Below are positions 42,992 through 52,886 of a DNA stretch of 61,766 nucleotides, piece by piece (position 1 is the first letter of the stretch; each line of letters starts with the position of its first letter). This DNA comes from an uncultured Mucilaginibacter sp. (lineage in GTDB: Bacteria > Bacteroidota > Bacteroidia > Sphingobacteriales > Sphingobacteriaceae): NCBI RefSeq assembly GCF_946481715.1, contig NZ_CAMLOV010000008.1, positions 1 through 61,766 on the forward strand, written 5' to 3'. A program made the position numbers and the translations under genes. The notes beneath the pieces are model-generated. The model was given only the letters and a program-made list of their open reading frames with translations, searched no databases and had not been told where the DNA came from.

Positions 42992-44902
42992 TTATTTGTA
43001 GCTTCTTACGGTAAGGGATACGTTCTCAAAAACAAGCGGCTCTTTATGCAATTCGTGTTCGGCATTTGCGCCCTTCCATTCCCAGGCAGATACATAGCAA
43101 TAGTCTGCGTCGTTACGCAGGGCCTCGCCATCGGGGGTTTGGTACTCTTCGCGGAAGTGGGCACCGCATGATTCTTCGCGGCTTAAAGCGTCTTCGCACA
43201 TCAATATGCCCAAATCAAGGTAGTCTGCCACGCGGCCGGCCTTCTCCAGTTCGCTGTTTACGGTATGGTCGCCGGTTATTTTCAACTCTTTATAAAATTG
43301 CATCCGCAGCATTTTTATGGATACAATTGCAATTTGCAGGCTGGCTTTTGTACGCGATAATCCGCAGCCATCGTACAATAATTTGCCCAATGTTTTATGG
43401 AAATAGTCGGCAGAGAGGTGGCCGTTGATGTTCAAAAATTGCTGCAACTGTTCCTTTACAGCATGTTCCGCTTCAACAAAAGCCGGATGATCTGTGGTTA
43501 TTTTTTCGGCTTTCAATTCGCCGGCGAGGTAGTTTGGAATACTATAAGGCGCTATAAAATAACCATCTACCGATGCCTGCAGCAATGAATTTGCCCCAAG
43601 GCGATTGGCGCCATGGTCGGCAAAGTTGGCCTCGCCTAAGGCAAATAAGCCGGGGATGGTGGTCATCAGTTCATAATCTACCCACAAACCGCCCATGGTA
43701 AAGTGTGCGGCAGGCGATATCAGCATCGGTTCCTCATAAGCATTTACGGCGTTTATCTTATCGTACATTTTAAACAGGTTGCTGTATTTCTCTTTTATCT
43801 TTTCCTTACCCTGTTCTTTTATCGCTTTGGAAAAATCCAAAAAGACCGCATTCTTCATCACGCCAACGCCGCAACCGGCATCAATACGTTCTTTTGCTGC
43901 GCGGGAGGATATATCCCTCGGTGCAAGGTTGCCAAAAGTTGGATAACGGCGTTCGAGGTAATAATCTCTTTCTTCTTCGGGGATATCGTTTGGTTTGCGC
44001 TCGTCGTGCGCTTTTTTGGGTACCCAGATACGGCCGTCGTTACGCAGGGATTCGGACATGAGGGTTAATTTGGACTGGTGCTCGCCTGATTGCGGCAAGC
44101 AGGTTGGGTGGAACTGAATCCAACTTACGCCCGACATATACGCCCCCTTTTTATGCGCCCGCCAAATGGCCGATGTATTGCAGCCCATAGCTAATGTAGA
44201 CAGGTAATAAACTTTACCATAGCCACCGCTTGCCAGCACCACGGCGTTGGCGGCGTGGCGTTCTATTTCGCCCGTTACCAAATCGCGGGTGATGATGCCT
44301 TTTGCTTTGCCATCAATCACTACCAGGTCGAGCATCTCGTGCCGGGTGTAGGTTTTTACTTTGTTGGCGCCAACCTGCCGCATTAAGGCCTGGTACGCGC
44401 CTAACAATAATTGTTGCCCGGTTTGCCCGCGGGCATAAAATGTACGCGATACCTGCACCCCGCCAAAGGAGCGGTTACTCAGATATCCGCCGTATTCCCT
44501 TGCAAAGGGGACACCCTGCGCCACCGCCTGGTCTATCAAATTGGCAGAGCATTCTGCCAGCCGGTAAACATTTGCCTCGCGGGAGCGGAAGTCGCCACCT
44601 TTTATCGTGTCCGAAAACATGCGGAATACGCTGTCGCCGTCGTTTTTATAATTTTTGGCAGCATTTACGCCGCCCTGCGCTGCTACACTGTGTGCGCGGC
44701 GCGGAGAATCCTGAAAACAGAAGGATTTTACATTGTAACCCAGTTCGCCCAAGGATGCCGCGCATGATGCACCGGCCAGGCCGGTACCTACCACAATAAC
44801 ATCCAACTTTTTACGGTTGGCAGGGTTTACCAGTTTTACATGTTCTTTATAGTTGTCCCATTTGTCGGCCAGTTTGCCTTCGGGTATTTTTGAATCTAAC
44901 AT
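42992..44902 (-). CDS. sdhA: Succinate dehydrogenase/fumarate reductase flavoprotein subunit
   Basis: 636 aa. FAD-binding [20 protein letters not shown], the His for covalent flavin in [17 protein letters not shown], and active-site regions [74 protein letters not shown] and [21 protein letters not shown]. It oxidises succinate or, in the reverse mode, reduces fumarate. It begins 5 bp after sdhC. The complex is a three-subunit type without a separate sdhD. Confidence 0.96.
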   Translation of the reverse strand: MLDSKIPEGKLADKWDNYKEHVKLVNPANRKKLDVIVVGTGLAGASCAASLGELGYNVKSFCFQDSPRRAHSVAAQGGVNAAKNYKNDGDSVFRMFSDTIKGGDFRSREANVYRLAECSANLIDQAVAQGVPFAREYGGYLSNRSFGGVQVSRTFYARGQTGQQLLLGAYQALMRQVGANKVKTYTRHEMLDLVVIDGKAKGIITRDLVTGEIERHAANAVVLASGGYGKVYYLSTLAMGCNTSAIWRAHKKGAYMSGVSWIQFHPTCLPQSGEHQSKLTLMSESLRNDGRIWVPKKAHDERKPNDIPEEERDYYLERRYPTFGNLAPRDISSRAAKERIDAGCGVGVMKNAVFLDFSKAIKEQGKEKIKEKYSNLFKMYDKINAVNAYEEPMLISPAAHFTMGGLWVDYELMTTIPGLFALGEANFADHGANRLGANSLLQASVDGYFIAPYSIPNYLAGELKAEKITTDHPAFVEAEHAVKEQLQQFLNINGHLSADYFHKTLGKLLYDGCGLSRTKASLQIAIVSIKMLRMQFYKELKITGDHTVNSELEKAGRVADYLDLGILMCEDALSREESCGAHFREEYQTPDGEALRNDADYCYVSAWEWKGANAEHELHKEPLVFENVSLTVRSYK

Positions 44903-44907
44903 GATAA

Positions 44908-45567
44908 TCAGTTATTAAAATAAACAACAATGGGTATCAGCATAAAGCCGCCGGTAATAAAAGCCGTGTATAACCAGCCGGTATAGCGTACCAGTTTTAC
45001 ATACCTGGGATGATACAGGCCAAGCGTACGTGCCGCGCTAAAGAAACCGTGCAGCAGGTGAAAGCCTAAAGCGAGGAATGATACCTCGTATATTAACACG
45101 TACCACCATTGGCTAAAGGTTAATACCACTACGCTGTACATATCTTTATAGCCCTGATTATCTAAACCCATTTTAGTAAAATCGGCCACGTACCAGAAGT
45201 CTTTCAGGTGTATAACCAGAAAGACCAGGATAACTGTGCCCAGCAGCCCCATGTTGCGGCTATTCCAGGGGCTAACATCGTTGCGCTTATCGTACACATA
45301 TTTGGAGCCGTTGGCTTTTTTTGTTTTAGCAGCCAGTATTAACGCGTAAACCGCATGGCCAACGATGGCGATAAGCAGCACCCAGGAGATGACCTTGATA
45401 AGCATGTTGCCGGCCAGCAAATGCGAGTACCAGTTAAACTGTTCTTTAGCTTCGGCGGCGGGTAGCAACAACTGCAGGTTGCCCAGCAAGTGGATCACCA
45501 GGAAGAAGCAGAGGAACAGCCCCGTACCCGCCATAACGAGTTTATATTGAATGGTTGTTTGTTTCAT
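44908..45567 (-). CDS. sdhC: Succinate dehydrogenase cytochrome b subunit (b558 family)
   Basis: 219 aa with five predicted membrane helices (about 12-35, 55-80, 105-125, 148-175, 195-215). Histidines at 26, 71, 120, 170 and 173 sit in helices I, II, III and IV, the pattern of two b haems seen in Bacteroidota and Bacillus/Wolinella enzymes. It anchors SdhAB and passes electrons to or from menaquinone; dihaem enzymes can be linked to membrane potential. It overlaps no gene; sdhA follows after 5 bp. Confidence 0.93.
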   Translation of the reverse strand: MKQTTIQYKLVMAGTGLFLCFFLVIHLLGNLQLLLPAAEAKEQFNWYSHLLAGNMLIKVISWVLLIAIVGHAVYALILAAKTKKANGSKYVYDKRNDVSPWNSRNMGLLGTVILVFLVIHLKDFWYVADFTKMGLDNQGYKDMYSVVVLTFSQWWYVLIYEVSFLALGFHLLHGFFSAARTLGLYHPRYVKLVRYTGWLYTAFITGGFMLIPIVVYFNN

Positions 45568-45572
45568 AGGTG

Positions 45573-46010
45573 CTAATCGGTTTTTAAAACAACCACACTC
45601 CCGGTATAATCAGTTACCTCGCTGTCAGATTCGGCAGTGATAAAAAAGCCTGTGGGTTTATTGGGTGTTACTGTAATTAGGGATGCCTGCAGCATAGAAG
45701 AAAAGAAGCTTTCATCCGTTTTTAGCTGACCAATGTTTTTTGATTGTGCCCCATTCGTTGTCATCCATACAACGTAGCATGCCTTTGATGGCGTTAGCCT
45801 TTTCGGGTCTGCCAGCCGTTTTACGCGCAGTTCAACTTTATAATTGTTATTATCATCCTTACTTACTTTTACCCAACCTTCTGCCGAGGGTACAATTGCG
45901 GATTTTGCAAATACGAGTTTGCTGGCGCAGGATGGTAAAACCAGTACAAGTACCAGGCAGGTTAGGGTTAGCTTATAGCAGAGGCAGGCATTACGGTTAA
46001 ATGTTTTCAT
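45573..46010 (-). CDS. Hypothetical lipoprotein within the sdh operon
   Basis: 145 aa. N-terminal hydrophobic stretch CLVLVLVLPSCASKL with a lipobox Cys near residue 28. The rest is beta-rich (GWVKVSKDDNNNYKVELRVKRLADPKRL, ACYVVWMTTNGAQSKNIGQLKTDESFFSSMLQASLITVTP). I do not recognise a family. It is 5 bp before sdhC and 39 bp after the DASS permease, so co-transcribed; being inside the operon suggests a role near the periplasmic face of the complex or at the envelope, but nothing shows which. Confidence 0.75.
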   Translation of the reverse strand: MKTFNRNACLCYKLTLTCLVLVLVLPSCASKLVFAKSAIVPSAEGWVKVSKDDNNNYKVELRVKRLADPKRLTPSKACYVVWMTTNGAQSKNIGQLKTDESFFSSMLQASLITVTPNKPTGFFITAESDSEVTDYTGSVVVLKTD

Positions 46011-46049
46011 TTTTATGTTGATTAATAGAAGTTTTAAATTGAGCAGGTA

Positions 46050-47480
46050 CTACCAAAGGCCAATCACCTTCCACCATACGCCACCTACCACAAACCAAAC
46101 CAGCAGGAACAGCACGCTCATAAAAAAGCCTTGTTTCCACCAGTCTTTCATATCTACATAAGTGCTGCCGAAGAATATGGGTGCGGGCCCGTGGCCGTAG
46201 TGCGTTAACGAACCCATTAGCGTGGGGCAGGCGCCTAAGAAAATGGCCAGCATTACCGGTGGCACGCCTACCGCTATACCAACCGCCAGGAAAACGGAAT
46301 ACATGGCGGCCACCTGCGCGGTTGCACTGGCGAACATATAGTGGCAATAAGAATAAACGAGGATGATAAGCGGGAACGCCAGTTGCCAGCTAAATTGTTT
46401 CATGCTGCCGCCTACCAAATTGCCAAACCAACCTATCAGCCCTAAAGAGTTGAGGTACGAGCCCATCATTACCAGTGCAGAGAACCAAACAATGGTATCC
46501 CAGGCACCTTTTTCAGCTTTTACATCTTCCCAGGTAAGTACGCCGCAAAGCAGCAGGATGCAAAGCCCTATGAGTGCGCCGGTAGTGGCATCTATAGAGA
46601 TGAGGTTGCCGAAGATCCAAAGCACCAGGAGGATAATGAACGTTGCAACCATCAGCCACTCCTGTACCGAGACCTTGCCCATTTCTTTCAGCTTAGCGGC
46701 AGCCATTGCGGGCGCTTGCGGGGTTTGCTTTAATTCGGGTGCGTAAAATTTATAAAGGAACAAAGGCACCAGCATAAAACAAACCAGGCCGGGTACGGCT
46801 GCCGCCATGGCCCAGCTTCCCCAGCTAATATCAACCCCCAAATCGTGCGCGAATTTTTGTGCCATTGGGTTGCTTGCCGTGGCGGTTAAAAACATCACCG
46901 AGGTGATCATATTAGCGTTGTAACTGCTCAGCGTCAAAAATGCGCCTATCTTGCGGTGTGTTTCGGGCTTCTCCGGTTCGCTGCCCATATTTACCGCAAT
47001 GGATTTCATGATAGGGAATATTACCCCTCCTGCCCTTGCGGTGTTGCTTGGGATAGCCGGTGCCAGTATCAGGTCGGCAGTGTTTAAGCCGTATGCTAAC
47101 CCAAGGGTGCTTTTACCAAACAGCTTGATAAAGTTATAGGCAAGCCGGTTGCCCAATCCTGTTTTAATAAAGCCACGCGCTATAAAAAACGCAAGCCCAA
47201 TAAGCCAGATGGTAGAGTTGCCAAAGCCGCTTAAGGCATTTTTTATAGCATCGATAGGTTTTCCGGGTGCCAGTACCTGCGTAGCCGCACAAAGGGTAAT
47301 ACCCAACATGGCCATGGTACCCATGGGTGCAGCTTTTAGGATGATCCCGACAATAGTAGCCACAAAAATGGCTAACAAATGCCAGGCATTTGGCTTAACG
47401 CCTTCGGGTACCGGTATAAACCAGATAATTAGGCCAACCACCAGCGTAATCGCAAATGATTTAAGATTGATCTCTTTCAT
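46050..47480 (-). CDS. DASS-family dicarboxylate/anion transporter
   Basis: 476 aa, about 11-12 membrane helices. The family motifs are FFIARGFIKTGLGNRLAYNFIKLFGKSTLGLAYGLNTADLILAPAIPSNTARAGGVIFPI (first substrate/Na+ site with SNTAR) and a C-terminal half with MFASATAQVAAMYSVFLAVGIAVGVPPVM and GSLTHYGHGPAPIFFGSTYV. DASS carriers move C4-dicarboxylates (succinate, fumarate, malate) or 2-oxoglutarate with Na+ or by exchange. Its place between a porin, fumarase and succinate dehydrogenase strongly favours C4-dicarboxylate uptake or exchange. Confidence 0.9.
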   Translation of the reverse strand: MKEINLKSFAITLVVGLIIWFIPVPEGVKPNAWHLLAIFVATIVGIILKAAPMGTMAMLGITLCAATQVLAPGKPIDAIKNALSGFGNSTIWLIGLAFFIARGFIKTGLGNRLAYNFIKLFGKSTLGLAYGLNTADLILAPAIPSNTARAGGVIFPIMKSIAVNMGSEPEKPETHRKIGAFLTLSSYNANMITSVMFLTATASNPMAQKFAHDLGVDISWGSWAMAAAVPGLVCFMLVPLFLYKFYAPELKQTPQAPAMAAAKLKEMGKVSVQEWLMVATFIILLVLWIFGNLISIDATTGALIGLCILLLCGVLTWEDVKAEKGAWDTIVWFSALVMMGSYLNSLGLIGWFGNLVGGSMKQFSWQLAFPLIILVYSYCHYMFASATAQVAAMYSVFLAVGIAVGVPPVMLAIFLGACPTLMGSLTHYGHGPAPIFFGSTYVDMKDWWKQGFFMSVLFLLVWFVVGGVWWKVIGLW

Positions 47481-47489
47481 GATGATGGA

Positions 47490-48635
47490 TTAAAAGCGTA
47501 CCTGTAATTGGAGATAAGCCAGGTTGTGGTTGTAAGCAGTGGTGAGGGGGATATTTCGTTGGTATAGGTCGATAGAGACGCCTAACTGGAGGGCGGCATA
47601 AAAATCATCAGCAAAAATGAGCGAGGCATTTGGGATGATAGTTTGCCTGGAATTGTGGTTAAGCCAGGAGCTCTCATTAAAATACTCGTACCTCGATGAG
47701 AACTCGATAGCCCTAACCCTGCGCATATTGGCATTATAGCGCACAATTGGGAAGATGTAAAACCCCTGCATACGCACCTCGCTTAATGCGGGCTTTACAG
47801 TAAGTGTATTGTAAAGGGCAAAGTTTGTCCCGGTTTTGTATTCGCCGCCCAAACTAAACTCCCATTTTTCGTTTAGCGCTAAGCCGCCTTTAATATCTAT
47901 GCCTAAAGCGTTGCCCTTGCCTGCACCTAAACTGCCCGCACCTGCATTAAAGCCAAATGTTAAACCTTTAACAACATCGGCTTCCAGCCGCCCGTAAAAG
48001 TTTTTGGTATTGTCGTTATCGGTTGCCTGGTTGCGGTTGTTGCCATTGTAAGCCCCTGCATAGTACCGCAGCTGGCCGCCTTTATTAATATTGCCAAATA
48101 CGGCTACACCCGTTTGGAAACTCTGCCAGCCGCTTGCGCCAAAGGCGTAATATTGGTTAGAGTAATCAAGCGTGCGGATGATGTCATTAGGGACCACATC
48201 CTCGATACCAAAAAACGGCCTGAATTGCCCTGCCTGTACATTAAAATGGCTGCTAAGCGTGTATTTAACATAGGCGTTCTCCAGCACTTTGTTGGATGGG
48301 TCGCTGCTGAATTCGGCAAAGTTCATCAGCAGGTTGGCCGAGAAGTGGTCGTTGACAGTCCCCTTAACTAAAAAGCGCACGCGCTTTAGCATAAAGGTGT
48401 TGGTTATTTTACCGGCTGTGCCCGCCGGGTCGAAGTTTTTACCGTTTACATCTACATTTTTGGTAAGGGAACCCAGGAACCGGGTTTGTAAAAGGCCGGC
48501 GAAGGTAATAGACCTTTTGTAGGTGGAAAAGTTCTTAATGGTGTCGGTATTCACCTTTGGCGTTGCCGTGGGTTGTTGCGCCTGGGCCTGTAAACAGGCG
48601 AGCAGCATGAGGATAGGGAGGGTAAGATTTTTCAC
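47490..48635 (-). CDS. Outer-membrane porin (phosphate-selective porin O/P-like)
   Basis: About 381 aa from a GTG at 48635, which starts a signal peptide (VKNLTLPILMLLACLQAQAQ); the open frame continues to an ATG at 48689, but those 18 residues (with a HHH run) look untranslated. A beta-barrel with features of Porin O/P: FAGLLQTRFLGSLTKNVDVNG, KRVRFLVKGTVNDHFSANLLMNFA, HFNVQAGQFRPFFGIEDVVPND, and a C-terminal strand LAYLQLQVRF. It probably admits anionic dicarboxylates to the periplasm for the DASS carrier encoded 9 bp downstream. Confidence 0.82.
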   Translation of the reverse strand: MKNLTLPILMLLACLQAQAQQPTATPKVNTDTIKNFSTYKRSITFAGLLQTRFLGSLTKNVDVNGKNFDPAGTAGKITNTFMLKRVRFLVKGTVNDHFSANLLMNFAEFSSDPSNKVLENAYVKYTLSSHFNVQAGQFRPFFGIEDVVPNDIIRTLDYSNQYYAFGASGWQSFQTGVAVFGNINKGGQLRYYAGAYNGNNRNQATDNDNTKNFYGRLEADVVKGLTFGFNAGAGSLGAGKGNALGIDIKGGLALNEKWEFSLGGEYKTGTNFALYNTLTVKPALSEVRMQGFYIFPIVRYNANMRRVRAIEFSSRYEYFNESSWLNHNSRQTIIPNASLIFADDFYAALQLGVSIDLYQRNIPLTTAYNHNLAYLQLQVRF

Positions 48636-48740
48636 ATGGTGATGATAGAGAACGTTTGATTGAATGTTGTATGTGGTGATGTAATACACCCGTTTAAAAC
48701 AGGCCCGGAACAGGGATGATGCCCGGGCACTAATTGCGTA

Positions 48741-50174
48741 TTAACGGAGGGTGCCGACCATGCTGGCGGGTTTTACCCATTCGTCGAATTGGGCGCTCGT
48801 CATTAATTTTAAATTAACAGCCGATTCGCGCAGCGATAAATTTTCTTTCATTGCTTTTTGGGCTATACGGGCAGAATTTTCGTAGCCAATATGCGGGTTT
48901 AAAGCTGTTACCAGCATCAGCGAAGCCTCCAGGTGTTTTTTGATGCCGTCGTAATTTGGCTCTATGCCCATGGCACAATGCTCGTTGAACGAGACGCAAG
49001 CCTCGCCGATAAGGCGGGCCGATTGCAGGAAATTGCAAGCCATCACCGGCTTAAATACGTTAAGCTGAAACTGCCCGTTAGCGCCGGCGATGGTTATGGC
49101 CACATCATTACCCATCACCTGTGCAGCTACCATGGTAACTGCCTCGTTTTGCGTAGGGTTTATTTTACCGGGCATAATAGATGAACCCGGTTCATTCTCG
49201 GGCAGGTGCAATTCGCCAATGCTACAGCGCGGGCCCGATGCCAGCATGCGGATGTTGTTGGCGATTGTCATTAACGATACCGCTATCTGTTTCAACGCGC
49301 CGTGGCTTTCTACCATAGCATCATGGGCAGACAAGGCCTCAAACTTATTATCTGCGGTGCGGAAAGGCAGGTTGGTAAATTGGGCAATGTATTCCGCCAC
49401 TTTTACATCGTAGCCTTCAGGCGTGTTCATCCCCGTACCTACGGCAGAGCCGCCAAGGGCAAGTTCGGATAGGTGGTCGAGCGTATTCCCTAAAGCCCTT
49501 AACCCGTGGTCTAATTGCGAAACGTAACCGGATATTTCCTGCCCCAGCGTTAAGGGGGTAGCATCCATTAAATGGGTGCGGCCAATTTTCACCACGTTTT
49601 TAAACGCTTCCGATTTTGCTTTCAAGGTATCGCGCAGTGCTTCAATACCAGGTATGGTAACGTAGATGAGCATTTTGTAAGCCGCGATGTGCATCGCCGT
49701 AGGGAAGGTATCGTTTGATGATTGCGATTTATTTACGTCATCGTTTGGATGGATAATGGTTTTGCTATCGCCCAACGCACCGCCATGTAACACATGCGCA
49801 CGGTTGGCAATAACTTCGTTCAGGTTCATGTTAGATTGTGTACCCGACCCTGTTTGCCAAATAACCAGCGGAAACTCATCAGGGAGTTTGCCGGCTATTA
49901 TTTCGTCGCAAACCATAGCGATAAGGTCGCGCTTTTCCGCAGGCAGCACATCCAGATCGGTATTGGCATAGGCAGCCGCTTTTTTAAGATAAGCAAAAGC
50001 CTGAATGATCTCGGCCGGCATGGATGCCTTTGGGCCGATCTTAAAGTTGGTGCGCGAGCGTTCGGTTTGTGCGCCCCAGTATTTTTCGGCAGGTACCTGC
50101 ACAGCGCCCATCGAATCATGCTCGGTTCTGTAATGCGTTTCGGTATCTGGAATGTTTAACGTTAATGTCGACAT
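48741..50174 (-). CDS. fumC: Fumarate hydratase, class II
   Basis: 477 aa of the aspartase/fumarase superfamily. Motifs: [26 protein letters not shown] at the N-terminus, [54 protein letters not shown] and the signature [15 protein letters not shown]. It interconverts fumarate and malate. Aspartate ammonia-lyase is the main alternative, but the sequence follows fumarase in these motifs. It is the first gene of the block leading to sdhCAB. The promoter region holds a -7-like TAGTTTTT and a CRP/FNR-type dyad. Confidence 0.92.
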   Translation of the reverse strand: MSTLTLNIPDTETHYRTEHDSMGAVQVPAEKYWGAQTERSRTNFKIGPKASMPAEIIQAFAYLKKAAAYANTDLDVLPAEKRDLIAMVCDEIIAGKLPDEFPLVIWQTGSGTQSNMNLNEVIANRAHVLHGGALGDSKTIIHPNDDVNKSQSSNDTFPTAMHIAAYKMLIYVTIPGIEALRDTLKAKSEAFKNVVKIGRTHLMDATPLTLGQEISGYVSQLDHGLRALGNTLDHLSELALGGSAVGTGMNTPEGYDVKVAEYIAQFTNLPFRTADNKFEALSAHDAMVESHGALKQIAVSLMTIANNIRMLASGPRCSIGELHLPENEPGSSIMPGKINPTQNEAVTMVAAQVMGNDVAITIAGANGQFQLNVFKPVMACNFLQSARLIGEACVSFNEHCAMGIEPNYDGIKKHLEASLMLVTALNPHIGYENSARIAQKAMKENLSLRESAVNLKLMTSAQFDEWVKPASMVGTLR

Positions 50175-50221
50175 AGGATGTGTAGCTTAATGGATGTGGC
50201 GTAAAGGTGAACTATTACGAA

Positions 50222-50268
50222 AAAAACTATCGTGATAGGAAACCAGCTTTAAAGTGACGCTCGTCACT
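50222..50268 (-). promoter_or_regulatory. Promoter and CRP/FNR-type site of fumC
   Basis: The dyad AGTGACGCTCGTCACT (50253-50268) has perfect 7-bp arms and the GTGA-N6-TCAC form. The -7-like TAGTTTTT lies at 50229-50222, placing the dyad centre at about -42, the class II activator position. No TTG replaces the -33 box. Confidence 0.6.
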
Positions 50269-50313
50269 ATCTGATAATGCTACAGCTACACCCCACGCAA
50301 TTATGAAACAACA

Positions 50314-50347
50314 AAAACGCCGTTAGCAGTGGTGCTAACAGCGTTTT
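50314..50347 (-). terminator. Terminator of the two-domain USP gene
   Basis: AAAACGC-c-GTTAGCA (50314-50328) pairs with TGCTAAC-a-GCGTTTT (50333-50347), with one internal mismatch and a 4-nt loop. It lies 30 bp beyond the USP stop, with a TTTTTG tail on the minus strand. Confidence 0.75.
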
Positions 50348-50376
50348 ATCAAAACAACTTAAAGGTTGTAGCAATA

Positions 50377-51231
50377 CTAATTACCCGCCTGGTAAACCAA
50401 TAAGGGTATGGAAATATTCTCGGCCATTTTTTGCGTATGGCTCAGTTTTAAAACATCATCTATAAAGCTGTATGGGCCGTGGTTCATGGCCAACACATCT
50501 ATTTGTTCATGTTCGCAAAACCAATTCAAACCCTGTTCTATGTTGTCGTTGGTAACCGTGCGGTAATATATGTTTGGATAATGGGCTTTCTTAACTGCAT
50601 CGGTCAGCAATTCATCTATCATTACTTTCATTGAGGGCGATTGCTCAGCAGCGAAGATGTGGGTTAGCAATACATCTGCATTTAGTGTTTTTGCAAAGGC
50701 AATCAACTCGTAAATTGAAGTAAGCTCTGTTGCTATATGGTTAAAATCGAACGCAAAGGCTATTTTTTTGATTTGTTTTATTGCCGCTTTAGGTGGGATG
50801 ACGAGCAGTGGTTTACTAACCGTATCTATCAGGTTACTGCAATGATTACCCAGCAAAAATGTGCTTAGGCGGTCCTGCGCATGTTTCCCAATTACAATTA
50901 AACCAATTTCTTTATCGGCAACATGGTTTATTACGTCGGTAACTCTTCCAGTTTCGCTAAAATAATTAACGCTCGGCCTAAAGGTATCCGAATAGTCGTT
51001 TTGCTCCAGGTGTGCTTTTAACTTTTGAAGTTCTGCAACGCTGTAGTCGTCCATTTCGTCGCATGCAGCAATCGGCAAAACAACCATGCCGGGCTGCGCT
51101 ACTTCTGCAGGTAACGTTATGGCATTTGCTAATAAAATATTGGCTTCACTTTGTTTAGCCAGGTTATAACCATATGCGGCGGCATGGGCAGCAGTTGGAG
51201 AAAAGTCTGTAGAGATGAGTATGTTTTTCAT
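50377..51231 (-). CDS. Universal stress protein, two-domain
   Basis: 284 aa from ATG 51231 (MKNILISTDFS); an in-frame ATG at 51255 lies upstream of the predicted -7 box and is excluded. Two tandem UspA folds: domain 1 about 1-145 (NILISTDFSPTAAHAAAYGYNLA .. LIVIGKHAQDRLSTFLLGNHCSNLIDTVSKPLLVIP, close to the nucleotide-binding GxxGx9 pattern) and domain 2 about 150-284 (KIAFAFDFNH .. IDVLAMNHGPYSFIDDVLKLSHTQKMAENISIPLLVYQ). USPs of this type are often induced in low oxygen or energy stress. A CRP/FNR-type site lies about 41 bp upstream of its predicted start. Confidence 0.92.
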   Translation of the reverse strand: MKNILISTDFSPTAAHAAAYGYNLAKQSEANILLANAITLPAEVAQPGMVVLPIAACDEMDDYSVAELQKLKAHLEQNDYSDTFRPSVNYFSETGRVTDVINHVADKEIGLIVIGKHAQDRLSTFLLGNHCSNLIDTVSKPLLVIPPKAAIKQIKKIAFAFDFNHIATELTSIYELIAFAKTLNADVLLTHIFAAEQSPSMKVMIDELLTDAVKKAHYPNIYYRTVTNDNIEQGLNWFCEHEQIDVLAMNHGPYSFIDDVLKLSHTQKMAENISIPLLVYQAGN

Positions 51232-51241
51232 GGGCGTATTG

Positions 51242-51286
51242 CAAAGTTCTGTCAACTACTGCGCCTAAAGTATGACGAGGATCACA
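51242..51286 (-). promoter_or_regulatory. Promoter and CRP/FNR-type site of the USP gene
   Basis: The -7-like GAACTTTG lies at 51249-51242 (minus strand). The dyad TATGACGAGGATCACA (51271-51286) has TGA-N6-TCA, with a centre at about -41 from the predicted start, and overlaps where a -33 box would be. Confidence 0.55.
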
Positions 51287-51370
51287 TTAATGTATGACAT
51301 GAGGCCCTTTAGAGGCGTTCGATACTCAACAACACAAGTATTGGAACTTTTGCGCCTCAAATCCCAAAAA

Positions 51371-51395
51371 TAAAAAAGGCCACCTTGCGGCGGCC
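51371..51395 (-). terminator. Terminator of the haem-motif lipoprotein gene
   Basis: In the minus-strand RNA, GGCCGCC pairs with GGUGGCC (one G-U) around a GCAA tetraloop, followed by UUUUUUA. It ends the 51429-52886 gene, 34 bp after its stop. Confidence 0.8.
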
Positions 51396-51428
51396 TGCTG
51401 TATTTGATATTTGGGAATTAGGCATTAA

Positions 51429-52886
51429 TTATTTCTTCGCCGGTTTTGCCGTGGTATTTACCCGGGCATATACAGGGAAGATGAAGCTCATATCGGTAGT
51501 AATGGTGTCCTTATTGCCGTTATACAGTACCGATGCGTAACTTTTATGGCAGCTGATGCAGGATGCATCTGCCTGTATAAAGGTCTCCAACGTGGTGTTG
51601 CCCAAAAAGTGCGGTGCCGTTGGCGATGCCGCTATTTCCGACTGCTGCCATTGGGTGCCTATGAGCCTGTAATTGGCCCAAACGCTGCCTTTTAGCTTGG
51701 CCTGCCATAGCTGGTTCACCATTTCGGTATAGCGGTAAACCGGGTAAAGGCGCAGGGCCTGCGTACCAAACGAATCGCGTTTTAACTGCTGGCCGGGTGC
51801 GCCTACGGCATAATCGCGGGCGTAAGGCATATTGGGTTGCCACATGTATTGCTTGTTATCGCCTTTAATGGTATCGGGCGCGGCATTAGGTGTGCAGTTT
51901 AGGCAATCCGGGTTGTAAAACGACCATTGCCTGTTGCTCATCTGCGCCTGCTGCGCATCATCGGGTGTGTTATCAATATGCTCGAAGGTACTCCAAATTT
52001 GGTTGGCGCTTACCTTAGCTGTTTTACGCACAATGTGCATGCCAACCAAACCTACGGTAACATTGGTTATCAGCAGCGGCTGATGGTTGCGGGTGTGCAG
52101 GCTATCAATAAATATAGTGGCTTTGCGGCAATAGTAGCGGCTGGTATCATCGCCGGTGGCCGGCAAAAGGATACGCCAGGACGCTTTGATCTCGATAATG
52201 CCCAGGTTTTTTGTGGTGGAGTTACTTGCAGGTAAATCGATGGCATTATGTGTTTTGATACCTGCGTTGTAGATGCCCTGCGTAGTGGTGAGTTTGTTAT
52301 CGAGGGTGAATTTGGTTTCTACCGGGTTCATTTTTATTTCGTAGAGGGCGAAGTTGAGGTTGCGGTCGATAAGCGGGTGGCCGTCTGCCTCCTGGAAACC
52401 GTTTATATCGTTAGCATTAATAGAGGCAACGGCGGCCAGTGCATGCGGCGCTTTCGAATCGAGGTACAGGAATTTTTGCCCGCCTTTTTTTGCCTCGCTC
52501 AAGCGCAGGTTTAGCAGGGGGACGCTGGTACCAAAAACTTCTGCCGGGTCCTGGTAGTGCTCCCATACACGCTGAGCACCCAACGAATCGTTCACCGAGG
52601 TGCCGATGGGGTTGCCGGCTGCATTGGCGGGCCAGTTGAGGGCTATAAAGGTTTGCCAGGAGAATACATCAAAAGGGATTTGGTGCAGCGAATCGAGGAA
52701 GCTATCATACCCAAGGCTCATCGTCTCGTTAACATCGTACGGCACTACCGAGCAAGGGTTATCCGCTTGGGTAGAATCGCAAAACGCATTGTAAATAGGT
52801 GCGCCGCCCCCAACGGTGTGGCTTTGGAAATATTTACAGGCCAGCAACAGCCCGAAAATAACAACAATAACGAGAAATTTTTTCAT
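51429..52886 (-). CDS. Lipoprotein with a single c-type haem motif
   Basis: 485 aa. Lipobox LLLAC at Cys17. The only haem-attachment motif is C-terminal: CISCH at residues 443-447 (ADASCISCHKSYA). The long N-terminal part has the features FDVFSWQTFIALNWP, GIIEIKASWRIL, VTVGLVGMHIVRKT and NRQWSFYNPDCLNC, seen in a group of Bacteroidota and proteobacterial cytochrome-like proteins without a known role. The product is exported and probably carries one covalent haem with unknown function. Extra Cys pairs (PC near 45, DCLNC near 340) could form disulfides. It stands alone between the USP gene and a divergent gene. Confidence 0.75.
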   Translation of the reverse strand: MKKFLVIVVIFGLLLACKYFQSHTVGGGAPIYNAFCDSTQADNPCSVVPYDVNETMSLGYDSFLDSLHQIPFDVFSWQTFIALNWPANAAGNPIGTSVNDSLGAQRVWEHYQDPAEVFGTSVPLLNLRLSEAKKGGQKFLYLDSKAPHALAAVASINANDINGFQEADGHPLIDRNLNFALYEIKMNPVETKFTLDNKLTTTQGIYNAGIKTHNAIDLPASNSTTKNLGIIEIKASWRILLPATGDDTSRYYCRKATIFIDSLHTRNHQPLLITNVTVGLVGMHIVRKTAKVSANQIWSTFEHIDNTPDDAQQAQMSNRQWSFYNPDCLNCTPNAAPDTIKGDNKQYMWQPNMPYARDYAVGAPGQQLKRDSFGTQALRLYPVYRYTEMVNQLWQAKLKGSVWANYRLIGTQWQQSEIAASPTAPHFLGNTTLETFIQADASCISCHKSYASVLYNGNKDTITTDMSFIFPVYARVNTTAKPAKK

